Assembly (NCBI RefSeq): GCF_028682475.1
Contig: NZ_JANHLE010000007.1
Coordinates: forward strand, 62,001 to 126,000
Reading direction: 5' to 3'
Origin: Pseudomonas putida
GTDB taxonomy: Bacteria; Pseudomonadota; Gammaproteobacteria; Pseudomonadales; Pseudomonadaceae
Length of the DNA: 64,000 nucleotides
Shown here: positions 33,221 through 43,366 of the stretch, in pieces
Numbering within the stretch: position 1 is the first letter of the stretch
Layout: every line of letters starts with the position of its first letter
Notes under the pieces: generated by a model
The model's input: the letters and a program-made list of their open reading frames with translations, nothing else
Databases searched by the model: none
What the model was told of the DNA's origin: nothing
Made by a program: the position numbers and the translations under genes

Positions 33221-33244
33221 CTGCCGGTGGGAATCCACCGGCAG
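33221..33244. other. Perfect 10-base hairpin
   Basis: CTGCCGGTGG, loop GAAT, CCACCGGCAG. On the minus strand it is followed by TTTCTATTTC, so it may be a weak terminator for malate dehydrogenase. Confidence 0.45.
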
Positions 33245-33251
33245 GTGTAAA

Positions 33252-33327
33252 GCGGTGGGAGCGGGCTTGCCCCGCGATTGCGGTCTATCAGCGACATCGC
33301 ATCGCGGGGCAAGCCCGCTCCCACCGC
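33252..33327. repeat. Inverted pair of REP elements (BIME-like)
   Basis: A 27-base REP (33252-33278, core GGAGCGGGCTTGCCCCGCGAT) and its exact reverse complement (33301-33327), 22 bases apart. It lies between the pseudogene and the end of malate dehydrogenase. Confidence 0.9.
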
Positions 33328-33370
33328 AGAGGCTGTTTTCAAGGCACCAGGTCAAGACTGCTGCGGCCCC

Positions 33371-34315
33371 TCATCCAGCCCCGCTCACTAAAGCATTCAT
33401 CTCAGCAATATCGCGCACCACCTGATCTGCAGAATGATCGAACATCGCCTGCTCCTGCGCATCCAGGGACATCTCGATCACCCGCGCAACCCCCAGCTCT
33501 CCCATCACACAAGGGACACCCATGGCGACACCGGTTCGCCCGTACTCGCCCTCGAGAATCGCGACCGTCGGCAAAATGCGGTTTCGCCCATTGGCGATGG
33601 CATCGACCATCTCTGCAATGGCCACGCCCGGCGCATCGCAGGCGCTGCCGACCTTCTTCAAACCCAGAATCTCGCCGCCACCCTGACGGGTGCGCTGCAC
33701 AATCCGCTCTATCTGCTGATCAGTCAGAAAGTGCGACAGCGGCACCGAACCGACCGCACAGTAGCGCATCAGCGGCACCATGCTATCGCCATGCCCGCCC
33801 AGCACCAGCGCGGTGATATCCCGGGCAGAAAACCCGGTCTCTTCGGCAATGAAACATTTCATGCGCGCGGTATCCAGCACCCCCGCCTGCCCGAACACCC
33901 TGTTACGCCCGAGCCCACTGAGACTGCACGCCCGGTAGGTCAGCACGTCGACCGGGTTCGACACCACCAGCACCGTCGCCGCCGGGGCATGCCGATTGAT
34001 ATCGCGCATGATGCCATCGAGAATGGGCAGGTTGATGCTCAATACATCCTGACGCGACTGGCCAGGCTTGCGCGGCACACCCGCGGTAATCACCACCAGG
34101 TCGGAATCCTGCAGCAATTCGGCATCGGAGCCGCCGTAAACCCTGGTATCAGAACCGGACTCAACTGCCGCCTGCCAGACATCCAGCGCCTTGCCCTTGG
34201 CCAAATCACCCTGCACATCAATCAACATCAACTCACGACAGTACTCTTCCCGGGCGATGATCTGCGCAGCGGCCTCACCCACTATTCCGGCACCCACGAT
34301 TGATAGCTTGTTCAC
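33371..34315 (-). CDS. Malate dehydrogenase, LDH-like type
   Basis: A 314-residue NAD-dependent 2-hydroxyacid dehydrogenase of the lactate/malate family. The NAD motif is GAGIVG near residue 7, and ITAGVPRKPGQSRQDVL carries the arginine (RK..) that selects malate over lactate. The catalytic His is in LVLGGHGDSMVP, with the substrate arginine in NRVFGQAGVLDTAR. GTG at 34315 is preceded by GGGAGGT at good spacing; the longer frame has none. It is monocistronic, with a REP pair downstream and the chemoreceptor gene's terminator just upstream. A role in the TCA cycle is likely; many Pseudomonas also use Mqo. Confidence 0.9.
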   Translation of the reverse strand: MNKLSIVGAGIVGEAAAQIIAREEYCRELMLIDVQGDLAKGKALDVWQAAVESGSDTRVYGGSDAELLQDSDLVVITAGVPRKPGQSRQDVLSINLPILDGIMRDINRHAPAATVLVVSNPVDVLTYRACSLSGLGRNRVFGQAGVLDTARMKCFIAEETGFSARDITALVLGGHGDSMVPLMRYCAVGSVPLSHFLTDQQIERIVQRTRQGGGEILGLKKVGSACDAPGVAIAEMVDAIANGRNRILPTVAILEGEYGRTGVAMGVPCVMGELGVARVIEMSLDAQEQAMFDHSADQVVRDIAEMNALVSGAG

Positions 34316-34386
34316 CTCACACCTCCCAGCGGGTCGCGCCACCAGCAACATGCCCGCGTGTACAGAGAAGTATTACCCGCAAATGC

Positions 34387-34409
34387 TAAAAGACCACCCG
34401 AAGGTGGTC
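34387..34409 (-). terminator. Intrinsic terminator after the chemoreceptor gene
   Basis: On the minus strand GACCACC, loop TTCG, GGTGGTC, then TTTT. It lies 36 bases past the chemoreceptor stop. Confidence 0.85.
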
Positions 34410-34444
34410 CTTGAGGAGTGGACTCAAGTTGCGATCAACCCAGG

Positions 34445-36067
34445 TTAAACCACAAAGTTCGACACCAGACCATTGAGGGAAACGGCCAGCCGCGACAGTT
34501 CCTGGCTGGCAGCGCTGGTTTGTGTCGCACCGGCGGCGTTCTGCGAAGCCAGTTCGCGGATATTGACGAGGTTGCCATCCACTTCCCGGGCTACTTGCGC
34601 TTGCTGCTGCGCAGCACTGGCAATCACCAGGTTGCGTTCATTGATCTGCGCGAACGAAGACGCAATCTGATCGAGGGCCTGACCCGCTGCCTGGGCCACT
34701 TCCAGGGTGCCATGGGCGCGGGTGTTGCTTCCTTGCATGGCATTGACCGCCTGCACGGTCCCTTGCTCGATGGCCATGACCAATTGCTCGATTTCCTGGG
34801 TCGAGCGCTGGGTACGATGGGCAAGGCTGCGCACTTCGTCGGCGACCACGGCAAAACCGCGACCGGCCTCACCCGCCCTGGCCGCTTCGATGGCCGCATT
34901 GAGTGCCAGTAGATTGGTTTGCTCGGCAACCGTGCGAATGACATCGACCACCTGGCTGATGTCCCGTACCCGCCCGGCCAGGTTTTCTACCTCACCGGCC
35001 GTTACCGTTACGCCAGTGGCCAGCTCGGCAATAGCATCGACGGTACGCAACACCTGCTGTCGGCCCTGCTGCGCGGTCTGGTCGGAGGCGCGCGTGGCGT
35101 CGGCCGTGACCTGCGCGTTGCGGGCAACATCCTCCGCGGCACTGGTCATTTCATTGACCGCCGTGGCCGCCTGCTCGATCTCGCCATTTTGCTGATGCAG
35201 CCCATGACTGGCAGTTTCGGTCACCGCACTCAACTCTTCGGCAGCCGACGCCAGCTGATTGGATGACTCGGAGATAGCCAGGATGGTGTCACGCAGATTG
35301 CTCTGCATGGTCACCAGTGCGCCCATCAGCCGCGCGGGTTCATCACTGCCGACCACCACGGCGCTTGTGGTGAGATTGCCGGTTGCCACCGTCTCGGCCA
35401 ACCGGACGGATTGGCGCAGCGGCAAGACGATGCTGCGAATCAAGCCAACGGCAACGATGCATGACGCCAGCGCGACGACCAAGAGCACGCCGATTACACC
35501 ACTGCGTGCACTTTTGAACACCTCGACACTGTTGGCGGCAGCACCATTGGCACCGCGGTTGTTAAATTCGATCAGCTCGGTGAGTGTCTTGCTCAGCTCG
35601 TCCGCACGCGGGTTCATCTCACCATTGATGAGGTGGCGGGCTTCGTCGAGTTGATCCTTGCGCGACAAATCGATCACTTTGGCCTGAAGAGACATGTAGG
35701 CCGCTGCCGCGGTCTTGAAGCGCTCGAACAATACCCTGTCCTCATTGATGAGAATGGTTTTTTCGTACTGCTCCAGTTCTTTCTGGGTTTCGACCTTGAG
35801 CAAGTCTATTTTGTTGTAGTTCTGCTCAAGGCTTTGCGGGTCGCGGCTGATCATGACGCGCAAGGTCAAGGCACGGATACGTTGAACGTTTTGCGCGCCG
35901 TGACTCAAGCTCATCACCCCGGGTAACCAATCGTCACTTATTTGCCGGGTGCTTTCACGCATGTCGTCCAGCTTGGACAGCGCAAATATACCCAGGCCTG
36001 CAGTCAATACTGCAACCAGGCTGAAACCAACGGACGCACGCCAAGCAATACTTATGTTCCTGAACAT
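34445..36067 (-). CDS. Methyl-accepting chemotaxis protein (4HB sensor)
   Basis: A 540-residue chemoreceptor. Two membrane helices (about residues 10-30 and 190-212) frame a periplasmic four-helix bundle of about 155 residues. HAMP follows, then a long coiled-coil signalling domain with the kinase-binding tip [37 protein letters not shown] (residues about 380-416). A short periplasmic four-helix bundle usually binds small organic or amino acids. The protein ends in NGLVSNFVV with no CheR-docking pentapeptide. ATG at 36067 has a weak ribosome site. It is monocistronic. Confidence 0.95.
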   Translation of the reverse strand: MFRNISIAWRASVGFSLVAVLTAGLGIFALSKLDDMRESTRQISDDWLPGVMSLSHGAQNVQRIRALTLRVMISRDPQSLEQNYNKIDLLKVETQKELEQYEKTILINEDRVLFERFKTAAAAYMSLQAKVIDLSRKDQLDEARHLINGEMNPRADELSKTLTELIEFNNRGANGAAANSVEVFKSARSGVIGVLLVVALASCIVAVGLIRSIVLPLRQSVRLAETVATGNLTTSAVVVGSDEPARLMGALVTMQSNLRDTILAISESSNQLASAAEELSAVTETASHGLHQQNGEIEQAATAVNEMTSAAEDVARNAQVTADATRASDQTAQQGRQQVLRTVDAIAELATGVTVTAGEVENLAGRVRDISQVVDVIRTVAEQTNLLALNAAIEAARAGEAGRGFAVVADEVRSLAHRTQRSTQEIEQLVMAIEQGTVQAVNAMQGSNTRAHGTLEVAQAAGQALDQIASSFAQINERNLVIASAAQQQAQVAREVDGNLVNIRELASQNAAGATQTSAASQELSRLAVSLNGLVSNFVV

Positions 36068-36327
36068 ATAGGGTTTCTTCTTATATTTTTATAAGCAATC
36101 GGCTCCAGCCATCGGTGCTCCTTCACGCAATGCTAATTGCTGGAAAGTGAAGTTGTGGAACGAGCAGCTGTTTACCGCTCTGAGACTAACCCTCCGCTCA
36201 GTGTCGAGACTGGCAGCGGATTTTTCTACATGATTGCCTGGAGGCCAGCTTTACCTTCGATGCCATTTTCTTTGCATTTCATGCCAGATTCACAACGCCG
36301 AACTAGCGGGTTATGCGTCCTACGGTA

Positions 36328-37134
36328 CTAGCGCTGATTGCGATAGCGTTCGGTCAAGGACTGCACGCGGCTGACGTAGGTTTGCGTCTCGGCGTAGGGA
36401 GGCACCCCGTTGTACTCCTCCACGGACGCTTCACCGGCGTTGTAACCTGCCAACGCCAGCATCTGGTTGCCGTTGAAGCGCTTGAGCAGCCAGGCCAGGT
36501 AGCGCACGCCGCCACGAATGTTCTGTCGGGCGTCGAACGGATTGTCCACGGCAAAGCGCGCGGCGGTGGCGGGCATCAATTGCATCAGCCCCTGGGCGCC
36601 GGCTTCGGAAATGGCGTTGGCGCGAAACGCCGACTCGGCATGTATCACGGCGCGGACCAGCGCCCTGTCGACACCATACTGGCCCGACGCGGCTTCGATC
36701 TCCCGCCGATAGGATTGGGTGTCCAGGCGCAGTGAGGCGACCTTGAAATCCTTCGGCGCCATGCACAGATAGCAGCCCTTGATGTAATAGAGGTCAAGGA
36801 CATCGACCCGTGCGGAGATCCCGACCGGGCGCCGGCTCACATATTGACGAACACCCCGGTGGACGAAGGTGAACACCCGAACCCGCACCGCGCCTGCATC
36901 GTCGTACCGAACCAGCCGTGGCAGGGCTTTTGCCTTGGCGCCGACAGTGGCGCCCGCCACGCCATTCACGCGAGTGCAGCGGGCGCTGGTAGTGGCTTGG
37001 CTGCTGTAGCTGATGGCGCCGTCGCTGGTTTCGCACTTGAACATGGCGCTGGCGCACAGTGGCGCGACCAGCAAAGCCAGCTGGATGCAGCCCAAAAGAC
37101 TCTTGCGAGCCCATCGCCATGCTCTGGAACTCAT
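36328..37134 (-). CDS. Lytic transglycosylase with DUF4124-like N-terminus
   Basis: A 268-residue exported peptidoglycan lyase. The signal peptide ends near APLCASA and is followed by a small DUF4124-like region (MFKCETSDGAISYSSQA). The SLT domain spans about 145-262: the catalytic Glu is in AVIHAESAFRANAISEAGAQGLMQLMPATA, and ALAGYNAGEASVEEYNGVPPYAETQTYV follows. Such enzymes cut glycan strands to 1,6-anhydro products during wall growth or insertion of envelope machines. ATG at 37134 has GGAG eight bases upstream. It is divergent from the ABC transporter gene. Confidence 0.92.
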   Translation of the reverse strand: MSSRAWRWARKSLLGCIQLALLVAPLCASAMFKCETSDGAISYSSQATTSARCTRVNGVAGATVGAKAKALPRLVRYDDAGAVRVRVFTFVHRGVRQYVSRRPVGISARVDVLDLYYIKGCYLCMAPKDFKVASLRLDTQSYRREIEAASGQYGVDRALVRAVIHAESAFRANAISEAGAQGLMQLMPATAARFAVDNPFDARQNIRGGVRYLAWLLKRFNGNQMLALAGYNAGEASVEEYNGVPPYAETQTYVSRVQSLTERYRNQR

Positions 37135-37371
37135 CACATCGCTCCACGCCGCAGGCGCCTGGCCCGGGCGCTGTCTTTGGAGGACCTATTGTGGGTAACC
37201 CGCCTTTTGTTCTGGTAGTTATACCCCTTGCAACACCCCTTGTAACCGGCCTTGGAACTTGCCTTGACGTACGGGCTGCCGGCGTTCCCGGGCGAGGCGC
37301 AACCTCGCAAATCCCGCAAAGCAACCGTTCGATGGCAAAATCTGCCGAATTTGACCGTATTGGAGACCACC

Positions 37372-39231
37372 ATGCTTGGTGCATTTGAGCGAAGGCTCGA
37401 CCCCTTCCCTCCTGACGAGGTCCCGCCACCGCCCGTGGGCCTGGCCCGGTTCCTGTGGGCGTGCACACGGGGCGCCCGCGGCTACATCCTTGCGTTTGCG
37501 CTGCTCAGTGCCAGCGTGTCGATCTACGAAGCCTGGCTGTTTTCATTCCTCGGTCAGGTCGTGGATCTGCTCGCCACCTGGCAGGCAGGCGGTGAAGCGG
37601 CGGCGCAGGAAAGCCGCGTGTTGTGGGGCATGGCTATCGTCATGCTGGGCAGCATCGGGCTGGTGGCGTTGCGAACCATGGTCCAGCACCAGATATTGGC
37701 GATCAACCTGCCATTGCGGCTGCGTTGGGATTTCCACCGTTTGATGCTGCGGCAAAGCCTTTCGTTCTTTTCCGATGAGTTTTCCGGGCGGGTCACCACC
37801 AAGGTCATGCAGACGGCGCTGGCCGTGCGCGACCTGCTGTTCACCCTGATCGAGATCGCCCCCGGGATTGGGGTGTATTTCATTGCGATCATCGCCCTGG
37901 CGGGCGGATTCGCGCTGAAACTGATGCTGCCTTTCGTGGCCTGGGTGGTGCTGTTCGGTCTGGCCATGCTGTACTTCGTGCCGCGTCTGGGCAAAGTCGG
38001 GCAGGAACAGGCCAATGCGCGCTCGATGATGACCGGGCGTATCTCGGACGCCTACACCAACATCACGACGGTGAAGCTGTTCTCCCACTCCAATCGTGAA
38101 GCGCACTTCGCACGGGCAGCGATGGAGGACTTCAAGCAAACCGGCTTTCGCCAGATGCGCCTGGTCAGCCAGTTCGAGATCGTCAACCAGGCATTGGTGG
38201 TGGCGTTGATCATGGCCGCCGGTGGTTACGCCCTGTGGCTCTGGCACCAGGGTGAGGTCGGCGCCGGTGCCGTGGCCGCGATCACCGCCATGGCGTTGCG
38301 GATCAATGGCATGTCGCACTGGATCATGTGGCAGATGACGTCGCTGTTCGAGAGCATCGGCACCGTGCAGGATGGCATGGCCACCCTCACCCGCGGCCCC
38401 AAGGTGCAGGATGCGCCGGATGCAGGTGTGCTGGTGACCACCGGCGGAGCGGTAACCTTCGACAATGTCAGCTTCAACTACAGTGGCGAGCGCCAGGTGC
38501 TCGATGGCCTGAGCCTGAGCATTCGCCCGGGCGAAAAAATCGGTCTGGTAGGCCGCTCCGGCGCGGGCAAATCCACGCTCATCAACTTGCTGCTGCGCTT
38601 CTATGATGTCGACAGCGGGCAGATACGCATTGACGGCCAAGACATTGCACAGGTGACGCAAGACAGCCTGCGCAGCGCCATCGGCATGGTCACCCAGGAT
38701 ACGTCACTGTTGCACCGTTCGATTCGCGACAACATCGCCTACGGCCGACCCGATGCGAGCGACGCACAAGTGCGCAGTGCCGCGGCCAGTGCCCAGGCCC
38801 ATGAGTTCATCAGCCAACTCAGCGACCGGCAAGGCCATACCGGCTACGACACCCTGGTGGGCGAGCGCGGCATCAAGCTTTCCGGCGGCCAGCGCCAGCG
38901 CGTCGCAATTGCCCGGGTAATGCTCAAGAACGCCCCGATCCTGCTGCTTGACGAGGCCACCAGCGCACTGGATTCCGAAGTCGAAGTGGCCATTCAGGAA
39001 AGCCTCGATGAGATGATGGAGGGCAAAACCGTGATTGCCATCGCCCATCGGCTGTCGACGATTGCGGCGATGGATCGGCTGATTGTCATGGATGACGGAC
39101 GCATCATCGAACAAGGTACCCACGCCGAACTGCTGGCAAAAAACGGCATCTATGCGCAGCTGTGGCATCACCAGAGTGGCGGGTTTCTGGGTGAGGATCA
39201 GGGGGTGGCCGAGGCGATGGATCAGGGGTGA
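37372..39231 (+). CDS. ABC exporter, fused permease and ATPase (MsbA/MDR type)
   Basis: A 619-residue half-transporter that works as a homodimer. A membrane domain of six helices (about 30-345) is followed by the nucleotide-binding domain: Walker A GRSGAGKST near 400, Q-loop VTQDTSLL, signature LSGGQRQR near 510, Walker B ILLLDEATSALD and the switch His in AIAHRLST. The class is lipid/drug exporters (MsbA, MDR-like). The substrate cannot be told from the sequence. ATG at 37372 is set by TGGAGACC; an in-frame start 40 codons earlier would run into the divergent promoter region. No partner gene is nearby. Confidence 0.93.
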   Translation: MLGAFERRLDPFPPDEVPPPPVGLARFLWACTRGARGYILAFALLSASVSIYEAWLFSFLGQVVDLLATWQAGGEAAAQESRVLWGMAIVMLGSIGLVALRTMVQHQILAINLPLRLRWDFHRLMLRQSLSFFSDEFSGRVTTKVMQTALAVRDLLFTLIEIAPGIGVYFIAIIALAGGFALKLMLPFVAWVVLFGLAMLYFVPRLGKVGQEQANARSMMTGRISDAYTNITTVKLFSHSNREAHFARAAMEDFKQTGFRQMRLVSQFEIVNQALVVALIMAAGGYALWLWHQGEVGAGAVAAITAMALRINGMSHWIMWQMTSLFESIGTVQDGMATLTRGPKVQDAPDAGVLVTTGGAVTFDNVSFNYSGERQVLDGLSLSIRPGEKIGLVGRSGAGKSTLINLLLRFYDVDSGQIRIDGQDIAQVTQDSLRSAIGMVTQDTSLLHRSIRDNIAYGRPDASDAQVRSAAASAQAHEFISQLSDRQGHTGYDTLVGERGIKLSGGQRQRVAIARVMLKNAPILLLDEATSALDSEVEVAIQESLDEMMEGKTVIAIAHRLSTIAAMDRLIVMDDGRIIEQGTHAELLAKNGIYAQLWHHQSGGFLGEDQGVAEAMDQG

Positions 39232-39962
39232 GCGTGAACGGCCCAGAGGAGCTGCGAGCGGATGTTCTGGGTCGAGAGCAGTTGGTCGCGACTGATCGCT
39301 ATGATCCGAAGCTGCCGTTGGTGGAAGGCAGCTACCGGCCTATGTCGCGCTCTAGCGCTCGACGCAGTTGGCTCAAGGGGTTTCGCATGGACAAGGAGCG
39401 TTATGCGACAAAAATGGCTGAAAGCATTACGCCACTTCTGTCATCTACTTATAGTTAGCGAGCCCGTACACCAAAAGTGCGGACGCATGGTTATCCGTCA
39501 CGGAAGGAACTACGCTTTCCACAAAGATGCGAAGCGTCGCCTAACAATGCACTCAACTGCCGCTCACTCTGAAAGGTTGAAGGAGCATAGTGCAATGGAG
39601 CTCATCGAGTGCTGTGCAACTTCCAAGCTTCCTGTGAAGGCAGGTTTGGCTGTGGCTCTGCAGTCAACGCATTCAAAAAGTTTGCAATCATTTGAGCGCT
39701 GCGGTGGTTCTTCGCAAGTCGGTCGCTGCGCAGGAGGGGCTTGGCCGTGCTCTGCAAGCTTGTCGATCCCGACGTGCTCATCGGGCTCTGTTGCGTCGCG
39801 ACGCTGGTTTCGTTCAGTGGCTCCTGGCACGCTCGGCGCTTTCGGCATTTGCATGCCACCCAACTCGCGCTTCGAACGGGACAGCCCTGTCGACGCGCTC
39901 AAGCTGCGGGTAAAGAGCTCGACTGGCCAATTCAGAAGCGTCACTGAATTCCAGGAGCAGGT
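39232..39962. other. Intergenic stretch, 730 bases, no gene supported
   Basis: Short open frames in several phases show no family resemblance and no convincing ribosome site. An AGCTGCC...GGCAGCT dyad lies at 39310-39333. Its right end provides the ribosome site (CAGGAGCAGGT) of the lipoprotein gene. The block may mark the left edge of transferred DNA that continues to about 44 kb. Confidence 0.4.
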
Positions 39963-40892
39963 ATGACACTCAAGCCCACCGAAACACGAAAGAGGCCCGG
40001 CGTCCTAAAGGCGATGATCGTCATTTGCGCCGCGCTTTCGGCAGCATCCTGCCATAGCCCGGCGGACCGGGCGCCGGGCTTCGAGGGGGGCGCCAAGGAC
40101 GCAGTCGCGCCAGAGAGCTTCGACCGCATCGAGTCTCTGGTAAAGCAAACGTCGGCAATCGTTCATGGCCAGGTCACCGGAATCTCCTATTCATATGACG
40201 ATTGCCTCGGACCACGGACAGTCGTCAGCCTGAGCAGGGTTGAGACGCTCGCCGGGACATCTGTTGGCGATCACATCAGTCTCATCACGTTCGGCGGGAA
40301 ATTGCCAAGCGGTAAGTTCGTCACCGCGAGCGAGCTCCCGAGATACGTCGACGGCGCGTCCTACGTACTCTTCCTGTTCAACAGAGACTGGCGCTTTTCA
40401 CCGGTAATAGGCGATCTCGCCTTTCGCGAGGAGACAATCGGCGGCCGAAAGGTTCTCGTCGATAGTGATGGTTTCGGGGTTTCAGGGATAGGAAAGCTCG
40501 GTATCGAGCGCAACACTGCGCGGCTGACTGAGCCGGCGCTAAACCGCTTCGCAAGCGAGCGCGCAAGCATTGTCATGGACGCGGTGACGGAACCGCTGCC
40601 CGCAACGCCCTGTAGGGCAGGAACCCAATGCGAACCTTCAACTACGGACGGCGATGCGGCGGCCCGCGAAGTACTACCGCAAGGTCGGCCGATTGCAGTC
40701 GCCGCTCGACCGGCGATCCTCCCCGGCATTGGGCCCACCGAAGTTAGCGCCGCCATCACTATTGACGAACTCGTCGCTGGGATTGGGCGCGCGGCTGACA
40801 AATCGGGACAACGACTAGGAGGACAAGCTCAGCTCAAGCCGCGCCTCGGCTGCATGCGAGTCACCCCAACAGCTCGGTGGAGGCAAAGATGA
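39963..40892 (+). CDS. Putative lipoprotein of unknown function
   Basis: A 309-residue protein with a lipoprotein-type signal peptide (VLKAMIVICAALSAASC, acylated Cys at residue 30), so probably membrane-anchored on the periplasmic side. I do not recognise the rest. It has a compact region at 50-200 (TSAIVHGQVTGISYSYDDCLGPRTVV...YVLFLF), reminiscent of small OB-like or beta-sandwich secretion domains, and a loose Pro/Arg-rich tail. The metalloprotease gene starts inside its stop codon (ATGA overlap at 40889), so the two are translated together. It could be a partner, inhibitor or substrate of the protease; that is inference. Confidence 0.7.
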   Translation: MTLKPTETRKRPGVLKAMIVICAALSAASCHSPADRAPGFEGGAKDAVAPESFDRIESLVKQTSAIVHGQVTGISYSYDDCLGPRTVVSLSRVETLAGTSVGDHISLITFGGKLPSGKFVTASELPRYVDGASYVLFLFNRDWRFSPVIGDLAFREETIGGRKVLVDSDGFGVSGIGKLGIERNTARLTEPALNRFASERASIVMDAVTEPLPATPCRAGTQCEPSTTDGDAAAREVLPQGRPIAVAARPAILPGIGPTEVSAAITIDELVAGIGRAADKSGQRLGGQAQLKPRLGCMRVTPTARWRQR

Positions 40893-42034
40893 AATCAAGC
40901 ATCCATTCAAGGACCAGGGTCTTGTCTGTCTTCGTCGCACTCGCGCTGTCGAGCTCCGGCGGCGTGCAGGCCGGTTGGAAAACCTGCGACGGGGTTCCCG
41001 TCCGCCCAAAATATATGCCGCTGGGCTTCCTCGTGAACGGCTGTAGCGTCGGCGACAATTCGACGCCGCGCGGGCGCAGCGTGGTGATCGCACTCGGAGA
41101 AGTCATGGGCTATGCGCCGCTTGCCAAGCTCGTCAACTGGGTCTCCGGCGCGTGCCAAATCACCCACGAAGACAATGTATCCGACATCGCCGTCGTCGAT
41201 GCCCCCGCGACCGACGGCAGGCCGGGCCTCACGCTCACCTGGACCGACGGTTGCACGGTCATCGGTGACGAGCACATTCTCGAATCCGACGTGATGGCAC
41301 GCTCGGACCTCGACTTCAACGAGCCCGACCATTCGTTCGTTGCCTTGAAATCATCTGACGCAGGGCTTGGCCGCGCCGTCATGGTCCATGAAACCGGCCA
41401 TGGTGTCGGTCTCGAGCATGACGGCAATTTCGCGATCATGCGTGACGGTATGCCGGCTCGCGTGCCGTGGATCGGCGGTATCTATGGAGGTTTCGGGGCA
41501 GGTAATTCGAGCCACGTCCGGTTCACCGCGATCGACGTCCATTCGGTGAGGGTCCTCCACGGAATCCCGCAGGATTATCCGAACCTCTATGTCTCCGCGC
41601 AGTGGTTGAACCGCAGCAAAGGTAGAAACGTCATCGATAACAATGACATGGACCAGAACGGCAATCCGCTCGGTTCGCCCAGAAACATGTGCCCGGGGCA
41701 ATCGATGACGATGATGACGGCGGTCGGCAATACCTCGCAATTCTCACGCAGCAGTGACCTTCGAATCTATGCCGACCAGGTCGACAACTGCACATCCCTT
41801 GACGGCGTTGGCACCGAACTCTCCTATTGGGGCGTTTCCGTGCCGGCGTACAGTACGAGCAACTTCATCATCACCCAGACGATCCCGGCCACTATCCCGC
41901 GCGGCGTTCCACTAAGGATCTATTCGGCAGTCAACGTGCGCGAGGAACCGGCGGGCGAAAAGAAGGCGTTCGACGACTGCGCGCGAAGTGCAGGAACGAT
42001 CATCGTTGGGAATGCTGCTGTCTGCGGCTTGTAA
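40889..42034 (+). CDS. Exported matrixin-like zinc metalloprotease
   Basis: A 381-residue secreted protease. The signal peptide (about residues 1-28, ending GGVQA) is followed by an N-terminal region of about 120 residues. The zinc motif HETGHGVGLEH gives ligands H167, H171 and H177 and catalytic E168; AIMRDG soon after (M184) is the Met-turn, placed close to the motif as in matrixins. Five or more Cys in the mature chain suggest disulfides. ATG at 40889 has GGAGG five bases upstream and overlaps the lipoprotein stop. I know of no characterised relative by sequence. The pair is flanked by gene-poor DNA. Confidence 0.85.
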   Translation: MKSSIHSRTRVLSVFVALALSSSGGVQAGWKTCDGVPVRPKYMPLGFLVNGCSVGDNSTPRGRSVVIALGEVMGYAPLAKLVNWVSGACQITHEDNVSDIAVVDAPATDGRPGLTLTWTDGCTVIGDEHILESDVMARSDLDFNEPDHSFVALKSSDAGLGRAVMVHETGHGVGLEHDGNFAIMRDGMPARVPWIGGIYGGFGAGNSSHVRFTAIDVHSVRVLHGIPQDYPNLYVSAQWLNRSKGRNVIDNNDMDQNGNPLGSPRNMCPGQSMTMMTAVGNTSQFSRSSDLRIYADQVDNCTSLDGVGTELSYWGVSVPAYSTSNFIITQTIPATIPRGVPLRIYSAVNVREEPAGEKKAFDDCARSAGTIIVGNAAVCGL

Positions 42035-42553
42035 GGCATGCGCTAGGCGATGGCGCCGCAATTGCCTCCCGCTGATATCCCGACGGGGGTTCCTGAATTT
42101 GATGCAGTGGTTCCTGGGGAGACCAGTGGGTTTCATCCGTAACGAAATCGGGCCGCGCGCCCAACAATAGGTTCAAGGGGCGCACCAATCCTCTGACTCG
42201 ATGACCGGTCCGGAGGCAATGGAGCTCCTATCGTCTCAAGGCGTCGAACGTCAGGTTTGGGTCGGATAGATTCTTGAGTGACCGTGTGCGTAGGCTGAGC
42301 AGCAGCCCAAGCCCAGACTCTTTGCAGGTCGCGTGGCTACGAGGCAGTGAGGAAAACGGTTTTCACTGCAGTTCAGCGGAGTTGCATCAATAAGAAACTG
42401 CGCTGCACCCGTCAGTGTTTAAGAATTTGTCGAGAAGTCGCACGCCCTGCGACCGCGACTTGACGTCCTTCTCAGCACTTCTATACCTGTATTAGACCGA
42501 TACGGAGCCGAAAACCTATCGGTTGGGTCTTAGAAAGTCCCGCAGGAGCATGC
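42035..42553. other. Intergenic stretch, 520 bases, no gene supported
   Basis: No coding sequence is seen. GCAGTGA (42343-42349) and TCACTGC (42363-42369) form a hairpin. The right end carries the AGGAG ribosome site of the next gene. Confidence 0.4.
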
Positions 42554-43360
42554 ATGAAGCTAGATGATGCTTCAAAAGTGACGGCGATAACGTCCACGAT
42601 CGTGGCAATGATCGTGTCTGTTGCCGCATATATCAGCAATAGCCAAGTGCAGGCTCTGGACGCCAAGCTCCAGCAAATCAGCTTCGCCGCGAAGTCGTTC
42701 GAGCACGCTAAAGAACAGTTTTCAGTCGCCGCGAGAATAGCGGTTGAGTACGCTACACCCTTAGCGCGCGAGTTCGCGCTACAAGTGGCCGATCAACGCG
42801 CTACGGGTGCCCAACAACTGTCTCAAGTAATGATACCTACAAATGCCCTATCAGACGAACTGCTGGGACAATGGAGGCAGCGCAAGGGCTTAATGACGGG
42901 ACAAGCCTGTCAGAAGGGAGGACTAAAGGCCAGACAAATTGCTCTACTTCAGACGAAAAATTACGGAACGGTAATGGCGGAAAGTGTCGTTCTTCGAGCT
43001 GGAAAAAAGAGTCCCAGCGAGGCCGACAAAGACGGCCGTTGGAATGTACTTGACGAAGTTGGAACGCCCGTGGCGTACGCTGACCTGGGCAGCATTGCCA
43101 AGACATGGGACCAGATAGACATTCCGATTGGAACGCTCATGGGTTCAGACGTGACTTCGGACAAACTAAAAACCGTAAAAGTGGTTCTTGCTAGCGTTTC
43201 CGGCTCGACTGACTTCTATGGACCAATACTGGTCCCGGAGGAGATTACATGGATAGATCCGTTAAAAAAAGAAAAGAAGTCTATCGCTTTGGATTTGGTC
43301 TATTTCAGGTCGGCGCTTTTGGGCGCTGAGATAGGCTCGCTTTCTGCTGGCTGTAGGTAG
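42554..43360 (+). CDS. Single-pass membrane protein of unknown function
   Basis: A 268-residue protein with one hydrophobic segment near the start (TAITSTIVAMIVSVAAYI, residues 9-26) and no signal cleavage site, so probably anchored with the rest outside or inside the membrane. A helical segment at 32-95 looks able to form a coiled coil, and a beta-rich part follows (about 125-260). I recognise no family. ATG at 42554 has AGGAG eight bases upstream. The gene is AT-richer than its surroundings and ends six bases before the acyl-carrier-like gene, so they form an operon. Confidence 0.7.
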   Translation: MKLDDASKVTAITSTIVAMIVSVAAYISNSQVQALDAKLQQISFAAKSFEHAKEQFSVAARIAVEYATPLAREFALQVADQRATGAQQLSQVMIPTNALSDELLGQWRQRKGLMTGQACQKGGLKARQIALLQTKNYGTVMAESVVLRAGKKSPSEADKDGRWNVLDEVGTPVAYADLGSIAKTWDQIDIPIGTLMGSDVTSDKLKTVKVVLASVSGSTDFYGPILVPEEITWIDPLKKEKKSIALDLVYFRSALLGAEIGSLSAGCR

Positions 43361-43366
43361 TCTGCC

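Noticed and set aside
39262..39966. 234-residue frame between the ABC exporter and the lipoprotein
   Set aside because: The translation has no hydrophobic core pattern or motif, and other phases are equally open. Treated as non-coding.
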